From: Monomorium pharaonis
Lineage: Eukaryota > Arthropoda > Insecta > Hymenoptera > Formicidae
Length of the DNA stretch: 64,000 nt
Reading direction: 5' to 3'
Assembly (NCBI RefSeq): GCF_013373865.1
Contig: NC_050472.1
Location: 18,312,136-18,376,135, forward strand
A program made the position numbers and the translations under genes. How positions within the stretch are numbered: position 1 is the stretch's first letter; every line of letters starts with the position of its first letter. The notes under the pieces are model-generated. The model was not told the origin of the DNA and searched no databases. It worked only from the letters and a program-made list of their open reading frames with translations. This document shows positions 42,893-55,235 of this stretch, in pieces.

Positions 42893-44280
42893 TCGGCCGG
42901 ACATAACAGAGTGGAAAACATCCACGATAATTCCAATACCAAAAGTAGAAAAATCTAAGGAAGGCAAGTGATTATAGGCCTATTAATATACTACCAATAT
43001 ATGAAAAGGTATTAGAGATAATAGTTAAAAAACAAATTGAAGTTTACCTAGAAAGTAATAATGTCATAACGGAACATCAGTCGGGCTTCAGAAAAAATTA
43101 TTCGTGTGAAACAGCAATTCTAACAGTCATAGATGAATGGAAATTGACTATTAGTGAGAGATAAATAGTAGAAGTTATTTTTGTAGATCTTAAACGGGCA
43201 TTCGAGACAATTGATAGAGGAAAATTATTAGAGAAATTATATCAGTACGGTATTACAGGAACAGTTCTAGAATGGTTTAGTACTTAAAAGATAGAATGCA
43301 ACAAGTTTAATGATGGATAGTCGAAGATACTGATTACGGAATACGGAGTGCCACAGGATTCGGTATTGGGCCCATTGTTGTTTATAATATATATGAATGA
43401 TATTGTTAATGTTTGCTCCGAGGTGTGTAGTATAAAAATGTTTGCGGACGATACCTTAATATATGTAACAGGTGAGAGTAGTGCGGAGGTAGAGAGAAAA
43501 TTGAACATTGCATTTAACGTAGTGGAGGAATGGATGAATATTAATAAACTGAAAAAAGATGAATGCGGGGAAAACGAAATATATGTTAGTTAGAAGTATA
43601 AAAAAGAATTGAAAGGCAAAACTATTGTGAGGTGTTTGGATGGAAATGAGATTGAGCGCGTAGAAATAATAAAGTATTTAAGTGTAGTTATTGATGATAG
43701 ACTTAGATTCAGCGGTCACTACGATTACATGCTAAAGAAAATAAGGAAGAAAATAAGTTTTAAATAGAATAGGGAACTATATCTCGGCTTACACTAGATG
43801 TACGATATATAAGACAATTATAGCACCTCACTTTGAGTATTGTGCGACGTTACTAATTGATATGGGACATACACAGCTAAGTAGGCTCCAGAAAGCGCAA
43901 AATAGAGCTATATTACAATATGAGAGTCATATTGCAATGTGATAGACGTACCAAAGTTAAATGTATGCTCCAAACGCTGCAATTTATGACCATAAGATAA
44001 AGGCTGTACTACAATATGTGCATATTTATTTTTAAGATTTTAAATAATATGATGCCGGAGCAATTTAGTAATAGACTTAGAATAGTAGGGGAAGAACGCG
44101 AAACTAGGCAGACAGGGGATATTGCTATTGAATTTCGCAAAACAAGAAGCGCCCAAAAAAGTCTATTTTATCAGGGTGTGTTAATCTATAATGCATTACG
44201 CCTCGAAATTAAACATTGTGATCGTTTAGAAATGTTTAAACGAATGTTGAAAGAGTTTGTCATAAATGATGTAGCATAAG
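42893..44280 (+). pseudogene. Non-LTR reverse transcriptase, degraded
   Basis: WKTSTIIPIPKVEKS, YRPINILPIYEKVLE, QSGFRKNYSCETAI, IFVDLKRAFETIDR (catalytic D), GVPQDSVLGPLLFIIYMNDI and FADDTLIYV (FADD catalytic) are the ordered RT motifs of a LINE. C-terminal pieces run to TAA near 44280. Stops at 43162 and 43285 and several frameshifts disable it. An AATAAA-like tail with GAAAATAGCTGAGAAAGC follows at about 44300. The domain between EN (40703) and here is missing. Confidence 0.8.
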
Positions 44281-44455
44281 ATTGTATATGTATGTATTGA
44301 AAATAGCTGAGAAAGCTAATAAAAAATCAATCAATCTCTCTCTTTTTCTTTTTCTCTCACTTTTAACTATTCTGATTATCTAATTTTCTTTCTTTTTTCT
44401 TCTTTGTTTGTTTCTCTCTTTTGTTTCTTTTTTTCTTTTTTTGTTTCCAAGAAGA

Positions 44456-44690
44456 ATCTTTCTCTCTTCTATAACGACAATCTTAACTTTTTTAACAAAC
44501 TGTCACGCGACTGTCAAAATTAAACTTCACAGCTGTCAAAATTCAATTGCGCTGACTACTCTCGCAACATAAACCGAGGCAAGCGAGAGAATCAGTCAGC
44601 GTCGCGGAAAAGAGGCCTTAAGGCATCGATACGAAAGAAATTCACTCAGTTGACACGCCTTTTTTAGAAAGAGATTCTTTGAACGTTTAT
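44456..44690. repeat. Dispersed ~210-bp repeat, copy 2
   Basis: Homologue of 12829-13036: AACTGTCACGCGACTGTC, GAGGCAAGCGAGAGAATC, AAGAGGCCTTAAGGCATCG, CTTTTTTAGAAAGAGATTC. Ends AGAATCT.../...AGATTCT form an imperfect inverted repeat. Confidence 0.55.
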
Positions 44691-44766
44691 AACTTTTTAA
44701 TAAAGTATTTTTTAATTTAAATTTATATGATTTTTTTTTATTTACTCGACCTCATTAATACATAAG

Positions 44767-44922
44767 ATCTTGATCATTTTGACTCGTATTTAGAATGGGC
44801 TCATAAAGATATTAGCGTGATTTCTTGTCATTCTATTCTTGTTTTATATCTAAACGATAAAAATAGAAAACCGGAAACATCTTTAGAAGCGCATTCTGAA
44901 TATGGACCTTTGTATATGTCAG
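44767..44922 (+). CDS. Possible exon, unidentified
   Basis: A 156-bp open stretch after CATAAG and before GTGAGT (44923). Encodes LDHFDSYLEWAHKDISVISC, HSILVLYLNDKNRKPETSLE and AHSEYGPLYMS. Codon pattern looks protein-like, but no family is recognised and the acceptor is weak. Could be a fragment of a mobile element. Confidence 0.3.
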
Positions 44923-45109
44923 GTGAGTAGTAACTAGTTAGAAGATCAAAGTTAATCTTTTGAGGATTGGAGTTTTTTAATAAAATAACTGATTAGGAAG
45001 TCTTTGTTTTCTACCTTGGAATCCTTATTGTTGAATTCAATTCTGGCCTTAAAATTTTAAAATTTAAAAGAACTGATTAGTTTCTTTTTTGGAAATTGGA
45101 ACTTTGGTG

Positions 45110-46320
45110 AATAGCATTGAGATATAACTATACTCTATACGGCAAAAGAGCATAAACGGAGCAGACGAGTTTTCGTCCGGCACAGGAATAACCCATTACA
45201 TCGTTTTACTGCTCGTCAGTACTAGCAATAGATAACATGGAGCCACCAAAATATCGATAGTTATTGAAATATCCGTTGAATGATTTTGCATTGAGGGTGC
45301 ATTTTTCCGCCAATATTTATAAAGTTTTACAGTTTTGCGATACCAGAAGCCTGTTACCAGATGTTTAAAAACACCGTCATTTTCTTTGAAGAAAAAGAAA
45401 TAAAGTCAGGTTGATAATAAGAAATAAATATTAACTGTTTTCCTTTTAGGGACATAAATTAACACAGATTGTCTATACTCGAGCATAATTTGCCACAATT
45501 AAATGGAATATGATATACGATACCTAACCTGACAATGGGATAGTAATTGTGGATATGAGCGCGGCATATATACGATATCAAGTAAGGCATTACGCTCTTC
45601 TTACTCTGCCCTATTTATACGCGCTTCATTTATGCTATCTCGCCACATAGAGTATAGAGTATAGGCTTGTAGGGCATTAAAAAGTTCTATAGGCAATTTT
45701 GTGTCCCTTGAATGTTAGAAATGTTCAAAGTTTATTATTATGATATATATCATCATATTCTGTTCAATGAAAGGACAACCTCGGAGACGAGTTATTGTCC
45801 AGTTCACACAGGAGTAACACCCATCATACTGTCTTACGAATTGTGTTGCTTGTTAATGCCAGCTATGGCAACGCGAGGTCACAGGAATATTTGGTATACC
45901 GATAACTATTAAAATATCCATCGAATACCTTAGTTTTGTATTGCGAATATACTTTTATTCTAGTTAAGTTCTAATTAGTTTTACTCGTCAAATTTTACGA
46001 TCGCAGAAGCGTCGAATATTGCTGGATGTTTGAAACCATCATTATTATCTTTAAAGAAAAACAAGCGGGATCAGGTAGATAATAACAAATCAATATTGCT
46101 GCTTTTTTTAGGAGACATAAATTTACACAGGTTGTCACACTTGAGCACAGTAAAATGATACGTGATATATAGTGTATGTACGATATTTAACCTAATCTTG
46201 CAATTTTTAATGAGCTGATAGTGAGATAATAGCCGAGGGCCCAAACGCGCCATTTATATGATATTAAGCATTATGCTCTCTCCACTCTGTTCTATTTATA
46301 CTAGTGATGGACGTTGTTGA
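45110..46320. repeat. Diverged ~600-bp direct duplication
   Basis: 45110-45670 and 45780-46320 share, in order, CGATAACTATTAAAATATCC-like sequence, CAGAAGC, AAAACA.C.TCATT.TCTTT, AGATAATAA, GACATAAATT.ACACAG, TTGAGCA and TCTATTTATA. No coding. The unit is unassigned. Confidence 0.5.
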
Positions 46321-46378
46321 AAAAAAAGTATCGACATTTAAATAATTAATTTAAAAAATAGCGACTTTTACATATATG

Positions 46379-47280
46379 CAGGGTATCCCCAATTTAAATG
46401 GCAAAACTTTGGGAGTGTGTAGGAGACCGAAAAACTAAGACAAAAACTTTTTTAGAGATTTGCTTGTTTTTGCTTTATTTTGGAGAAAATCGCAATAAAA
46501 GAAACAAAACAAGTTTTCGTATTTTTACCTATTTATTTACATTTTATTTATGTTTTATCATCTATTTAACGTAAATGTTCAAATTGCTGCCCTCTTGCAG
46601 CAATGCAAGCATTACATTTAGCACTGACCGCATTTATTGCCGCATTTATTGTTCTGGTGATATTTGGTGCATCTATGATTCGATTCCTTTATTGCTCTCT
46701 TGAATTGATCGGCACCGAATAAACTTTCTGCTTCAAGGTACCCCAAACGAAAAAGTCCATGGGTGTCATATCTAGTGATCGGAGTGGCCACGGTATTATT
46801 CCTACACGTTTAATCTATTGTTGTGGATAATTTATGTTTAGCCAAGCTCGAGCAGCTCTGCTATAATGAGCTGGACACTTGATATAACACTCATGGACTT
46901 TTTTGTTTGGGGAATGAAGCAGAATATTTATTCGGTGCCGATCAATTTAAGAGAGCAATTGAGTGACCGAATCATAGATGTGCACCAGATATCACCAGAA
47001 CAATGTCTAGCTGCAATAAATGCGGTCAGTGCTAAATGTAATGCTTGTATTGCTGCGAAAGGGCAGCAATTTGAACAGCATTTATATTAAATAGATAATA
47101 AAACATGAATAAAATGTAAATAAATAAGTAAAAATAGGTAAAAATACAAAAACTTGTTTTTTTTTGCGATTTTTTCCAAAATGAAGCGAAAACGAGCAAA
47201 TCTCTAAAGGACTTTTTGTCTTAGTTTTTTGGTCTCCTACACACTCCTGAAGTTTTGCTATTTAAATTAAGGATACCCTG
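46379..47280. mobile_element. Inverted dimer of a mariner-like 3' end
   Basis: 902 bp, CAGGGTATCC at both ends, TA on the right (47281-47282; TG on the left). Left arm (46379-~46783) and right arm (~46880-47280) both carry the 3' end of the same transposase gene, in opposite directions, with TACTTGTTT and CTCCTACACACTCC flanks. The spacer is about 95 bp. Confidence 0.75.
46866..47089 (+). pseudogene. Mariner-type transposase C-terminal fragment
   Basis: Plus-strand reading includes LMDFFVWGMKQNIYSVPINL (third catalytic D region followed by FFVWG), ISPEQCLAAINAV and CNACIAAKGQQFEQ, ending TAA. The mirror-image copy on the minus strand (~46565-46780) has stops. First two catalytic Asp are absent. 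Confidence 0.7.
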
Positions 47281-47282
47281 TA

Positions 47283-47711
47283 TAATATCGGTAATTATGC
47301 ATAATAAGGGTGATCTCACCAATTTTAATGACCTTGATATATGTTGTCAGGGTCATTATTTTGAACAACTTTTCCGTATACATGTTACCGTCGCTCGGTC
47401 TTAGTTTTTGAGTTATACACAAAAGTTTTTCTTTAATTTCTTGCTTCAATTTCATTAGTTTTGAAACAGAGAGGAGAGTAGGGTGCAGAAAACGCGTGGG
47501 AGGGGTGCAGGAGGAGAGGTTTCGTCCTTCTGCTTTGCTCTGTAAGCAGGGGGGAGGTTTAAAAAAAGGGGTAAAAAAGATTTAAAAATGTACCATTGTT
47601 TTGATTAACATGGAATGAAATTTGTGAAAAGTCGTGTTATATGAAAAGTTATATGGTATAGAGAACGGGTGGGCGGGAGAGGGGCGGAGTCTACGTAGAG
47701 CACTGATATCA
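47283..47711. other. No recognised gene
   Basis: Contains purine-rich GGGAGGGGTGCAGGAGG stretches near 47500, related to GGGGAGGGGATGCAGG near 48398 outside the next element. Confidence 0.5.
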
Positions 47712-48235
47712 TGGCTGTTTCAAAATTGCTGTCAGCGCTGGCAGCACTGCAGTACCGTTTTAAAATGCCTCTCAGCACACTGCGGCAGTGCTGTTGAGTA
47801 GTGACGTCATTACATTTTTCGTCACTTCCTGCTGCTGTAATTAAAGAGGTGTGGCAGCTACAGCAAGATAAGTTATCAAAAATAGCGAACGCCATGGAAG
47901 AGATAACTTTAATTGATCCCGAAAATAATACAGAATACAAAGTTAAAATTTCGTCAAAATAATTATTTATTATCTCTGTTGAGTCTGAGTTACTAGATTC
48001 TTTGCTAGAATCTTCAACAATCGCTTTTAAAATTGTTTTAAATAAAAACTTCTTTTGCATATTTTCTTTCATATTTCTAAGTTATCTTGTTGTTACTGTC
48101 AGCACGCAAATACCGTTCCAATTTGAAAACCGTATTCTCACTATCAGCATGCTTATTGAAATCGGAACGCAATTGGTAGCATGATTTTGTGACGTCATGC
48201 TCGCAGCGCTGACAGCAATTTTGAAACACAGCCCA
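47712..48235. mobile_element. TIR element, TGGGCTGTxTTTCAAAATTG ends
   Basis: Ends TGGCTGTTTCAAAATTGC and GCAATTTTGAAACACAGCCC, followed by shared TGTCAGCGCT, are inverted repeats of ~30 bp. The interior has a minus-strand ORF (48072 to about 47700) with MKENMQKKFLFKTILKAIVE and an acidic Ser region, unassigned. Target duplication not resolved. Confidence 0.65.
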
Positions 48236-48763
48236 TGTATCGTATTTATGAAACATAAAATAAACGACGTTCACGCTTGTACAGTACCAGATAGATTTGC
48301 GATTTTCCACGCTGTTTGTTTCTAATGTTTTCGCATTAACCAAATAGCGATATAAAATGGTTGGGTTAGAGAAATTGATGGGTTAAGAAAAATTACGGGG
48401 AGGGGATGCAGGCTCCGCCTTTCCCCCGCCCACGCGTTTTTTATACTATATAATTGGAATGTTTATAATATACTTTGGATTGTTTATATGTATTCTTGCG
48501 CACTTCTATTCAGAGATCTTTTACCGACGGGGAGTTATTGATATTTTTCCATGACCAGAACAAATATTTTCTGCTTTAACAATTTGTGATTTTTATTAAA
48601 GCATCAGAGAATATTTTATAACATAAAATCATATATAAATGTATATATTATGTTTTATTCTATTATACATGTTAATCTGTTGTACAAAGATATAATTTAC
48701 CAATTATTTAAAAAAAAATCCGGAATACGTTCATTTATTTTAATTTTTTTTTAAATTGATATT
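48236..48763. other. AT-rich stretch without recognised genes
   Basis: No ORF or terminal repeats recognised. Confidence 0.6.
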
Positions 48764-49690
48764 TGGCTAAATAGCCAATTAGATGAGCATCTCTTGTGCC
48801 ATATCTTGGAATGTATGCACGAACTTCACGACAGAGCCTCTCTATATTTTGAGTATGTGCACCTAACAGTAAGTTTCAAAATATATTTTTAATTAATATA
48901 TTATTATTAATTTTTTTTATTTAATAATTTTTTAAATTTTGTACCTGTATCTGAATCTACAAAACTCATCGATTGATTACCATATAAAATCTTATCTTTA
49001 AAACATATAAAATCTTCATCTTTTAAGCAGTTGTATGCTTTCCAGCAATCTGATATAGTGCCAGGAAATATCCATTCTTTAATTACATTTAACAAACATT
49101 CTTTCGATCGTTCAGGAACAGGAACAATAAATACGCGATCACTTCCTCGCTCATAACCACCAAAAATCAATTTTTGGTCAATCAATCACCTTCTATTATA
49201 TTTTCTTTTTTCTATTTTTGTTTTGTTAATTTCGACAATAATATCTTTACCTCGAATTTTTTCAGAATGTTTTTCAATCCAGTATATACATACTTAATAA
49301 TTATATAATTAATCTAATTGAACAGTATATTAATTATATTTAATATATTATGAATATTTAAATAAAGATATTAATACTTTACGACAAAAACTTTGCTAAT
49401 CAACTATTGTATGATCAGTTAAATCTAATTCATTTTTTAAAAATTCTTGTGGTGGCTTTAACATTATAAAGTACACTATAAATCGACAAATATTTTCAAT
49501 TGAAATCTTGCTTCTATTAAACCACATATGTTTTTGTGCACTTTGTTTAAATGAACATATAACTTTTTGTCTTTTTTTATGTGCATTTATTACATAACGC
49601 GATTTCGTACATCTAAATTCTAATGTTTTATTGTTTAAATGGATATTACTCCCACATTTTACATTTTAAAATATTAATTAAAATATTAAA
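48764..49690 (-). pseudogene. Merlin-type (IS1016-like) transposase, degraded
   Basis: Minus strand, in order: LNNKTLEFRCTKSRY, CSFKQSAQKHMWF, IIVEINKTKIEKRKYNR (first catalytic site, D changed to N), LIFGGYERGSDRVFIVPVPE, IFPGTISDCWKAY (second D), SMSFVDSDTG and then GAHTQNIERLCREVRAYIPR (E). This is the order of the Merlin/ISXO2 DDE domain. Stops and frameshifts occur at about 49196, 49390 and beyond 48907. Inactive. No clean TIRs were found. Confidence 0.7.
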
Positions 49691-50342
49691 TTGAACTAAA
49701 AACTCAATTAACCTTTTAACGTCAAACCAGCACTGTTTCGTATCGTTCACTTCAATTATTCAGCACTTAGTGAAAATGACGAAAATATCCATAAGAAATG
49801 CATATTCGATTATTTTCGAGTACTTTTTTCCGATTCTAATCTTCAAAATTCGAAAAAATTCCAAATTTTTAATGATTTTGAGATTAAAAAAAAGAACCTA
49901 TTTTTTACAGGTTTTTTGATTTTCATTCGAAATTTTGATCATGATACACCTTTGATATTTAGTTGAAACCTTTTTAAACCGTGCAATTTTTGTTTGAACT
50001 TAAAAATTATGTACTTAGTTAAATAAATTTTACCATGGCGGATGCAATATGGCGGTCGAAACGTCGAAAAATACCAAAATTTTGCTTTTTTCTCATATTT
50101 ATCGTTAATAATTGATCTCGAATATGCATAAAACCATTCTGATTAATGTAATATAATCACAAAATAATACTAACAACAAACAAGTATGGTAGAATCCAAA
50201 ATGGCGCCTTGAAATATTGAAGGTATCGTAAAAATTAAGGATTTTTACGAATTTTTTTGCACTTGGAAAAAATTTATAAAATTTTAAAATTTACATCTAT
50301 TGAGTATCAGAAAATTCCAAAATAAATAATATGTTTATTTAA

Positions 50343-51513
50343 CTGTATATGATAATATGCGCACAATCAAGTACATACTAACATAACATTTGTTTGAATG
50401 GAGTTGTAGCCAATCATTATTACATGCACAAATATGCAAATATGTATATACGCATTTATCTACGTATATGTGCGTCTGTGTGCACGCGTACGTACGCTTT
50501 TTCTCAACATCTTTTGCCACTGATATAATCAATATTGTCCGTTTTTCACCGCGAGAAGGTAGAATCGTATCAAAAATTTTTTGTTTTTTTATTTCTTATT
50601 TTTTATTTTTTAAATATTTTTTTGTTATTTTCGAAGTTTTTAATTATTTTGACATTTTGTAATTTATATTTTTTATTTTATTTTTATTATATTTTTTATA
50701 TTATATATAGTTTATTTTTTCCATGTTTATTATTCACATATTTGATTTTAAGAAGTATATCTTGCATAAGTATAAATTACAATTTTTACAATATTTATTA
50801 GTTCTTACTTTACATTTAACATTAGAGCAATATTTTTGTTTTGTCTTTGTCTGGCATTTGTGGTCATAGAGATATTTTTTTTTATTTAGAAAAATATATG
50901 CTTTATTTATACTTAAAACAAGCTCTTTTTTTCTCAATTTCGTTACTTGGTTGTTAGCTGTGTTGTACAAAAGATTAGCGTTGGCTATAGAAGCTTGTAT
51001 AATTCTCATTAGGAGCAATAAAAATATTGCTTTGATACGAAATGTAAAATAAGAACTAATAAATATTGTGAAAATTGTAATTTATACTTATGCAAGATAT
51101 GCTTCTTAAAATCACATATGTGAATAATAAACATGGAAAAAAAATTATATATAGTACAAAAAATATAATAAAAATATAATAAAAAATATAAATTACAAAA
51201 TGTCAAAATAATTAAAAACTTTAAAAATGATAAAAAAATATTTAAAAAATAAAAAATAAAAAATAAAAAAACAAAAAAAGTTTTTGATACGATTCTATCT
51301 TCTCGCGGTGAAAATCAGGCAATATTGATTATATCAGTGGCAAAAGATGTTGAGAAAAAGCGTACGCACGCGTGCACACAGACGCGTACATACGTAGATA
51401 GATGCGTATATACATATTTGCATATTTATGCATGTAATAATGATTGGCCACAACTCCATTCAAACAAAAGTTATGTAAGTATGTATTGATTGTGCGCATA
51501 TTATCATATACAG
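50343..51513. mobile_element. piggyBac-derived inverted dimer
   Basis: 1171 bp flanked by TTAA (50339-50342, 51514-51517), ends CTGTATATGATAATATG/CATATTATCATATACAG. Both halves are the 3' end of one piggyBac element: the left arm in minus and the right arm (from ~51023) in plus orientation, about 490 bp each, with ~190 bp of extra transposase coding between. The outer flanks form a near-perfect palindrome around the TTAA. Confidence 0.8.
50734..51018 (-). pseudogene. piggyBac transposase C-terminal fragment
   Basis: 94 codons: VTKLRKKELVLSINKAYI, then YLYDHKCQTKTK and a Cys-rich tail with CKVRTNKYCKNCNLYLCK. Homologous to 875-1072. The catalytic Asp residues are absent. Confidence 0.65.
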
Positions 51514-52382
51514 TTAAATAAACATAATATCAAGCGACGCGATAGCGGCGCGACGCCAAGTACATAAAGAATCGTGCTGCGTGACGCAAACTTCACTGCG
51601 CAAATGTCACGCCGCTACTAAACTTTATCTGAAATTTAGCTGTCAAATTCACTTTCAGTTAAAATATCTCAGAAATTAAAATCATAATCAAAAATCTTAT
51701 GGCAATTTTGTTTTATAATATTGATGTGAGCTTTCGATTGCGACCAGTCCGATTAAAATTGGTACACTCATTTCTGAGATCTCGTAATATCTTGCGCGAA
51801 AAAGCTCACTTGAATTATTTTCCACAGATTCACATGTACACACACACGCAAAGCCAGTTTGTCCATAAAGGGACTTCACAATGTGCCTACATACAATTTT
51901 ATAAAATATATAAAAATTATTTTTTAATGTGTGTAAGTGGTAAATATTAATTGGTACGCGAGAAAAGTATAATATGTTAATATAAATAAAATAAATATAT
52001 AACATGAATAAATACATGATATATATGTAAATGTCAAAAATAATATAAAAAATTAATAAAATTACAAGCTTCTGAATATTCAAGTTATATGTACGGTAAA
52101 GATATTTGTTAATGCAAATATGTATAAAATTAGCACAATAATATAATTACAATCATATATGTATAATATACATGTATATATATGTATATACGTAATGTAA
52201 ATGATAAATACTCAAATTCAAACTATACCTACGGTAAAGATATTTGTTAATACAAATATATGATGTATATTTCATACATATCAAATTAACACATTTAAAA
52301 GTATGTATAATGAAACTTATGTAATTATAAAAGAAGTAATTCTTTAATTTATACCAAAAGGAGTGAAATCTCATCAAAAAAC
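51514..52382. other. AT-rich interior without genes
   Basis: Contains GCCAAGTACATAAA near 51553 and a ~100-bp duplication around ACGGTAAAGATATTTGTTAAT (52093 and 52232). No coding pattern. Confidence 0.5.
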
Positions 52383-53285
52383 ATTAAAAAGGTAAAAAAG
52401 ATACGCCAAGTACATAAACGCGTGCTTTTCAAAATAAATTTGAGATCAATGCAGTTAGCCAAGTATATTAAAAAAAAGACTTAAAAAAGTTTAATAAACA
52501 TCTATTTAAAAATTGTTTAAATAGGCTTGATGATTAAATGATTAAATGATTAAAATCAACCAACGGGATTATAGTGAAGCAAAAACTTGGCGTGCCCGGC
52601 TCGTTAAAACGCAATGACCCATCAATGTTATACAATATGAAAATTATATGTACGAATAAAATAATAAAAAAATAATCTATGAAAAACTTTACAAAGTTAA
52701 AAAAGATATGTCAAGTATATAAACGCATTAAAAAATGGTTCTGTTCAAAAATTATTTGAAAAATGGGAATATTAATAATAACATATAATGAAGCAAAAAC
52801 TGACAAATAGTAAAACAATATTCAAGTCACATTAATTGCATTCTTATATATACATTTATATATACATTTATTGTTATTGATATTTATCAATATCAATAAC
52901 ATAGGCCGGTATTCATAGTCTTATATTTAAGATCATCTTAAGTACTCTCTTAAGATGCCATCAGCCAATGACATAGTCGTATTAGCATCTTAAGACATTG
53001 CTTTAAATAAGATTCAACTATGAATACCAGCCATAGAGCCTTGGAAATTCAGAAAAAATACGAGCCGGGCACGCCAAGTTTTTGCTTCACTATAATCCAG
53101 TTGGTTGATTTTAATCATTTAATCATTTAATCATCAAGCCTGTTTAAACAATTTTTAAATAGATGTTTATTAAACTTTTTTAAGTCTTTTTTTAAATATA
53201 CTTGGCTAACTGCATTGATCTCAAATTTATTTTGGAAAGCACGCGTTTATGTACTTGGCGTATCTTTTTTACTTTTTAAAGGTTT
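52383..53285. mobile_element. Inverted-repeat element around a MITE
   Basis: Arms 52383-52612 and 53061-53285 share AAAAAAGATACGCCAAGTAC, TTTGAGATCAATGCAGTTAG and GCCAAGTTTTTGCTTCACTA with few differences. Spacer 52613-53060 holds a second weaker copy of AGTATATAAACGCATT and the MITE 52904-53032. Outer ends not pinned down. Confidence 0.65.
52904..53032. mobile_element. 129-bp MITE, ATA target duplication
   Basis: GGCCGGTATTCATAG...CTATGAATACCAGCC, flanked by ATA on both sides (52901-52903, 53033-53035). Inner CTTAAGAT repeats give a hairpin. Confidence 0.8.
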
Positions 53286-53939
53286 TTTCATAAGTTATTT
53301 ATTTTGGAATTTTCCAATACTCAACAGATGTAAATTTTGAAATTATATACGATTTTTTTGAAGAAAGTGCAAAAAAAATTGTGAAAATTCTTAATTTTTA
53401 CGATATATTCAATATTTCAAGGCGCCATTTTGGATTCTACCGTATTTGTTTGTTGTTAGTATCATTTTGTGATTATATTACATCAATCAGAATGGTTTTA
53501 TGCATATTCGAGATCAATTATTAATGATAAATATGAGAAAAAAGCAAAATTTTCGTATTTTCCGAAGTTTTGACCGCCATATTGCATCCGCCATGGTGAA
53601 ATTTATTTAACTAAGAACATAATTTTTAAGTTCAAACAAAAAATTGCACTGTTTAAAAAGGTTCCGACCAAATATCAACGGTGTATCATGATCAAAATTT
53701 CGAATTAAAACCAAAAAACCTGTAAAAAACAGGTTCTTTTTTTTTAAATCTCAAAAATTATTAAGAATTTAGAATTTTCCGAATTTTGAAGATCAGAATC
53801 GAAAAAAGCATACTCGAAAATATTCGGATATGCATTTCTTATAGATATTTTCGTCATTTTCACTGACAAGGGAACCTCACGAACCCGAAAATTCTGATTT
53901 TAATGAAACTTGGCATAAATGTAGAGGGGGTGAATACAT

Positions 53940-54116
53940 TGTTAGCGACTGAAAAATTAAAGGAGCGCTGGCTGGTTTCGAACTCGGGATCTCTTGCTCT
54001 ACACGATAGCTCTCTCCGCTACTCCACACGACTCCAACTACTGTTGTTTATATTTTTGTACGCTTATGAGCCTAAGATTAGAACCACACGATTCTCTTCT
54101 TATTTTATCGACTACA
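53940..54116 (-). mobile_element. 177-bp insertion with tRNA-like pol III motifs
   Basis: Flanked by ACAT (53936-53939, 54117-54120). Copy A keeps the empty site (GTAAATACATGAATTTAG near 20451). Ends TGTTAGCG...ACTACA (TG...CA). On the minus strand, A-box-like GGAGTAGCGGAGAGAGC (near 54011-54027) and B-box-like GAGTTCGAAACC (53974-53985) are spaced as in a tRNA. Either a tRNA-derived SINE or a tiny LTR-type element. Confidence 0.6.
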
Positions 54117-55235
54117 ACATGAATTTAGAAATTAAAAGTTGGTGCTTATAAACGGTTTAAAGGGTTGAAACCACCCTTCAAAAATTTTGAGTTTTTGCCT
54201 TTTCTCGATATATCTCGTAAACTAAACAAAATATTAAAAAATGTTTCATACAAAAGTTTTACAGTATAAATACCTCTATTTAACTGTGTTATTTATTTTT
54301 AAAAACAAATTTTTTTTCAAAAACAAATTTTTCTTTGAAAAAAATTTTTTTTTGGAAAAAATAAATATAATAGTTGAATAGAGGTATTCATGCCGTAAAA
54401 CTTTTGTATGAAACATTTTTTAATATTTTGTTTAGTTTACGAGATATATCGAGAAAATGCAAAAATGTCTCAACTTTGAAGCGTGCTTTCACCCCTTTAA
54501 GCCGCTTTTGAACCAAAATAAAACATTTCTAAATTAATGTATTTACCCCCTCTACATTTATGCCAAGTTTCATTAAAATCAGAAAATTTTCTGTTTGGTC
54601 TTATAAACGGTTTGAAGGAGTGAAACTACCCTTCAAAGGTTGAGATATTTTTATTTTTTCTCGATATATCTCGTAAACTAAACAAAATATAAAAAAATGT
54701 TTTATACAAAAGTTTTACAGCATAAATACCTCCATTTAACTACGCTGTTTATTTTTCGAAAAAAAAATTTTTTTAATTAAGATAAATTTTCAATAAAATT
54801 GACTTTTATGTATATAGCATTTATAAAGTAATTATACTATCTTATACTACGTTTTATTTATATCATCTATGTGTATATTATATATGTTATATATTATCTA
54901 CGTTATAATACTATACATTTATATTATCTGCATCCTTGTATGTATTAGTTTTTATCTAACAGTTGCGCAATATTAGTAGTCACGTTGCTTTCACACAGTG
55001 TTCATTTTCTCTACGTCACATATTTCACATTCAAGTTTTATATTCGTCATGTCACGGTATGTATCATATATGAAATCACGTATTAATAAAAGTTTGGTAT
55101 CTTTATTAATGGTGTTACGCGTTATTTTCACATCAGTGTCAAGTCTAACGTGTGTTTGATCAGTACATCAGTATCACATCTAACATGTGCTTGATTTTTC
55201 TTGTTAGATTGTTTTTAATTAAGCGAAGTATAATG

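Noticed and set aside
53940..54116. Functional tRNA gene
   Set aside because: A- and B-box-like motifs exist, but a clean acceptor stem and cloverleaf are not seen, and the block is a target-duplicated insertion.
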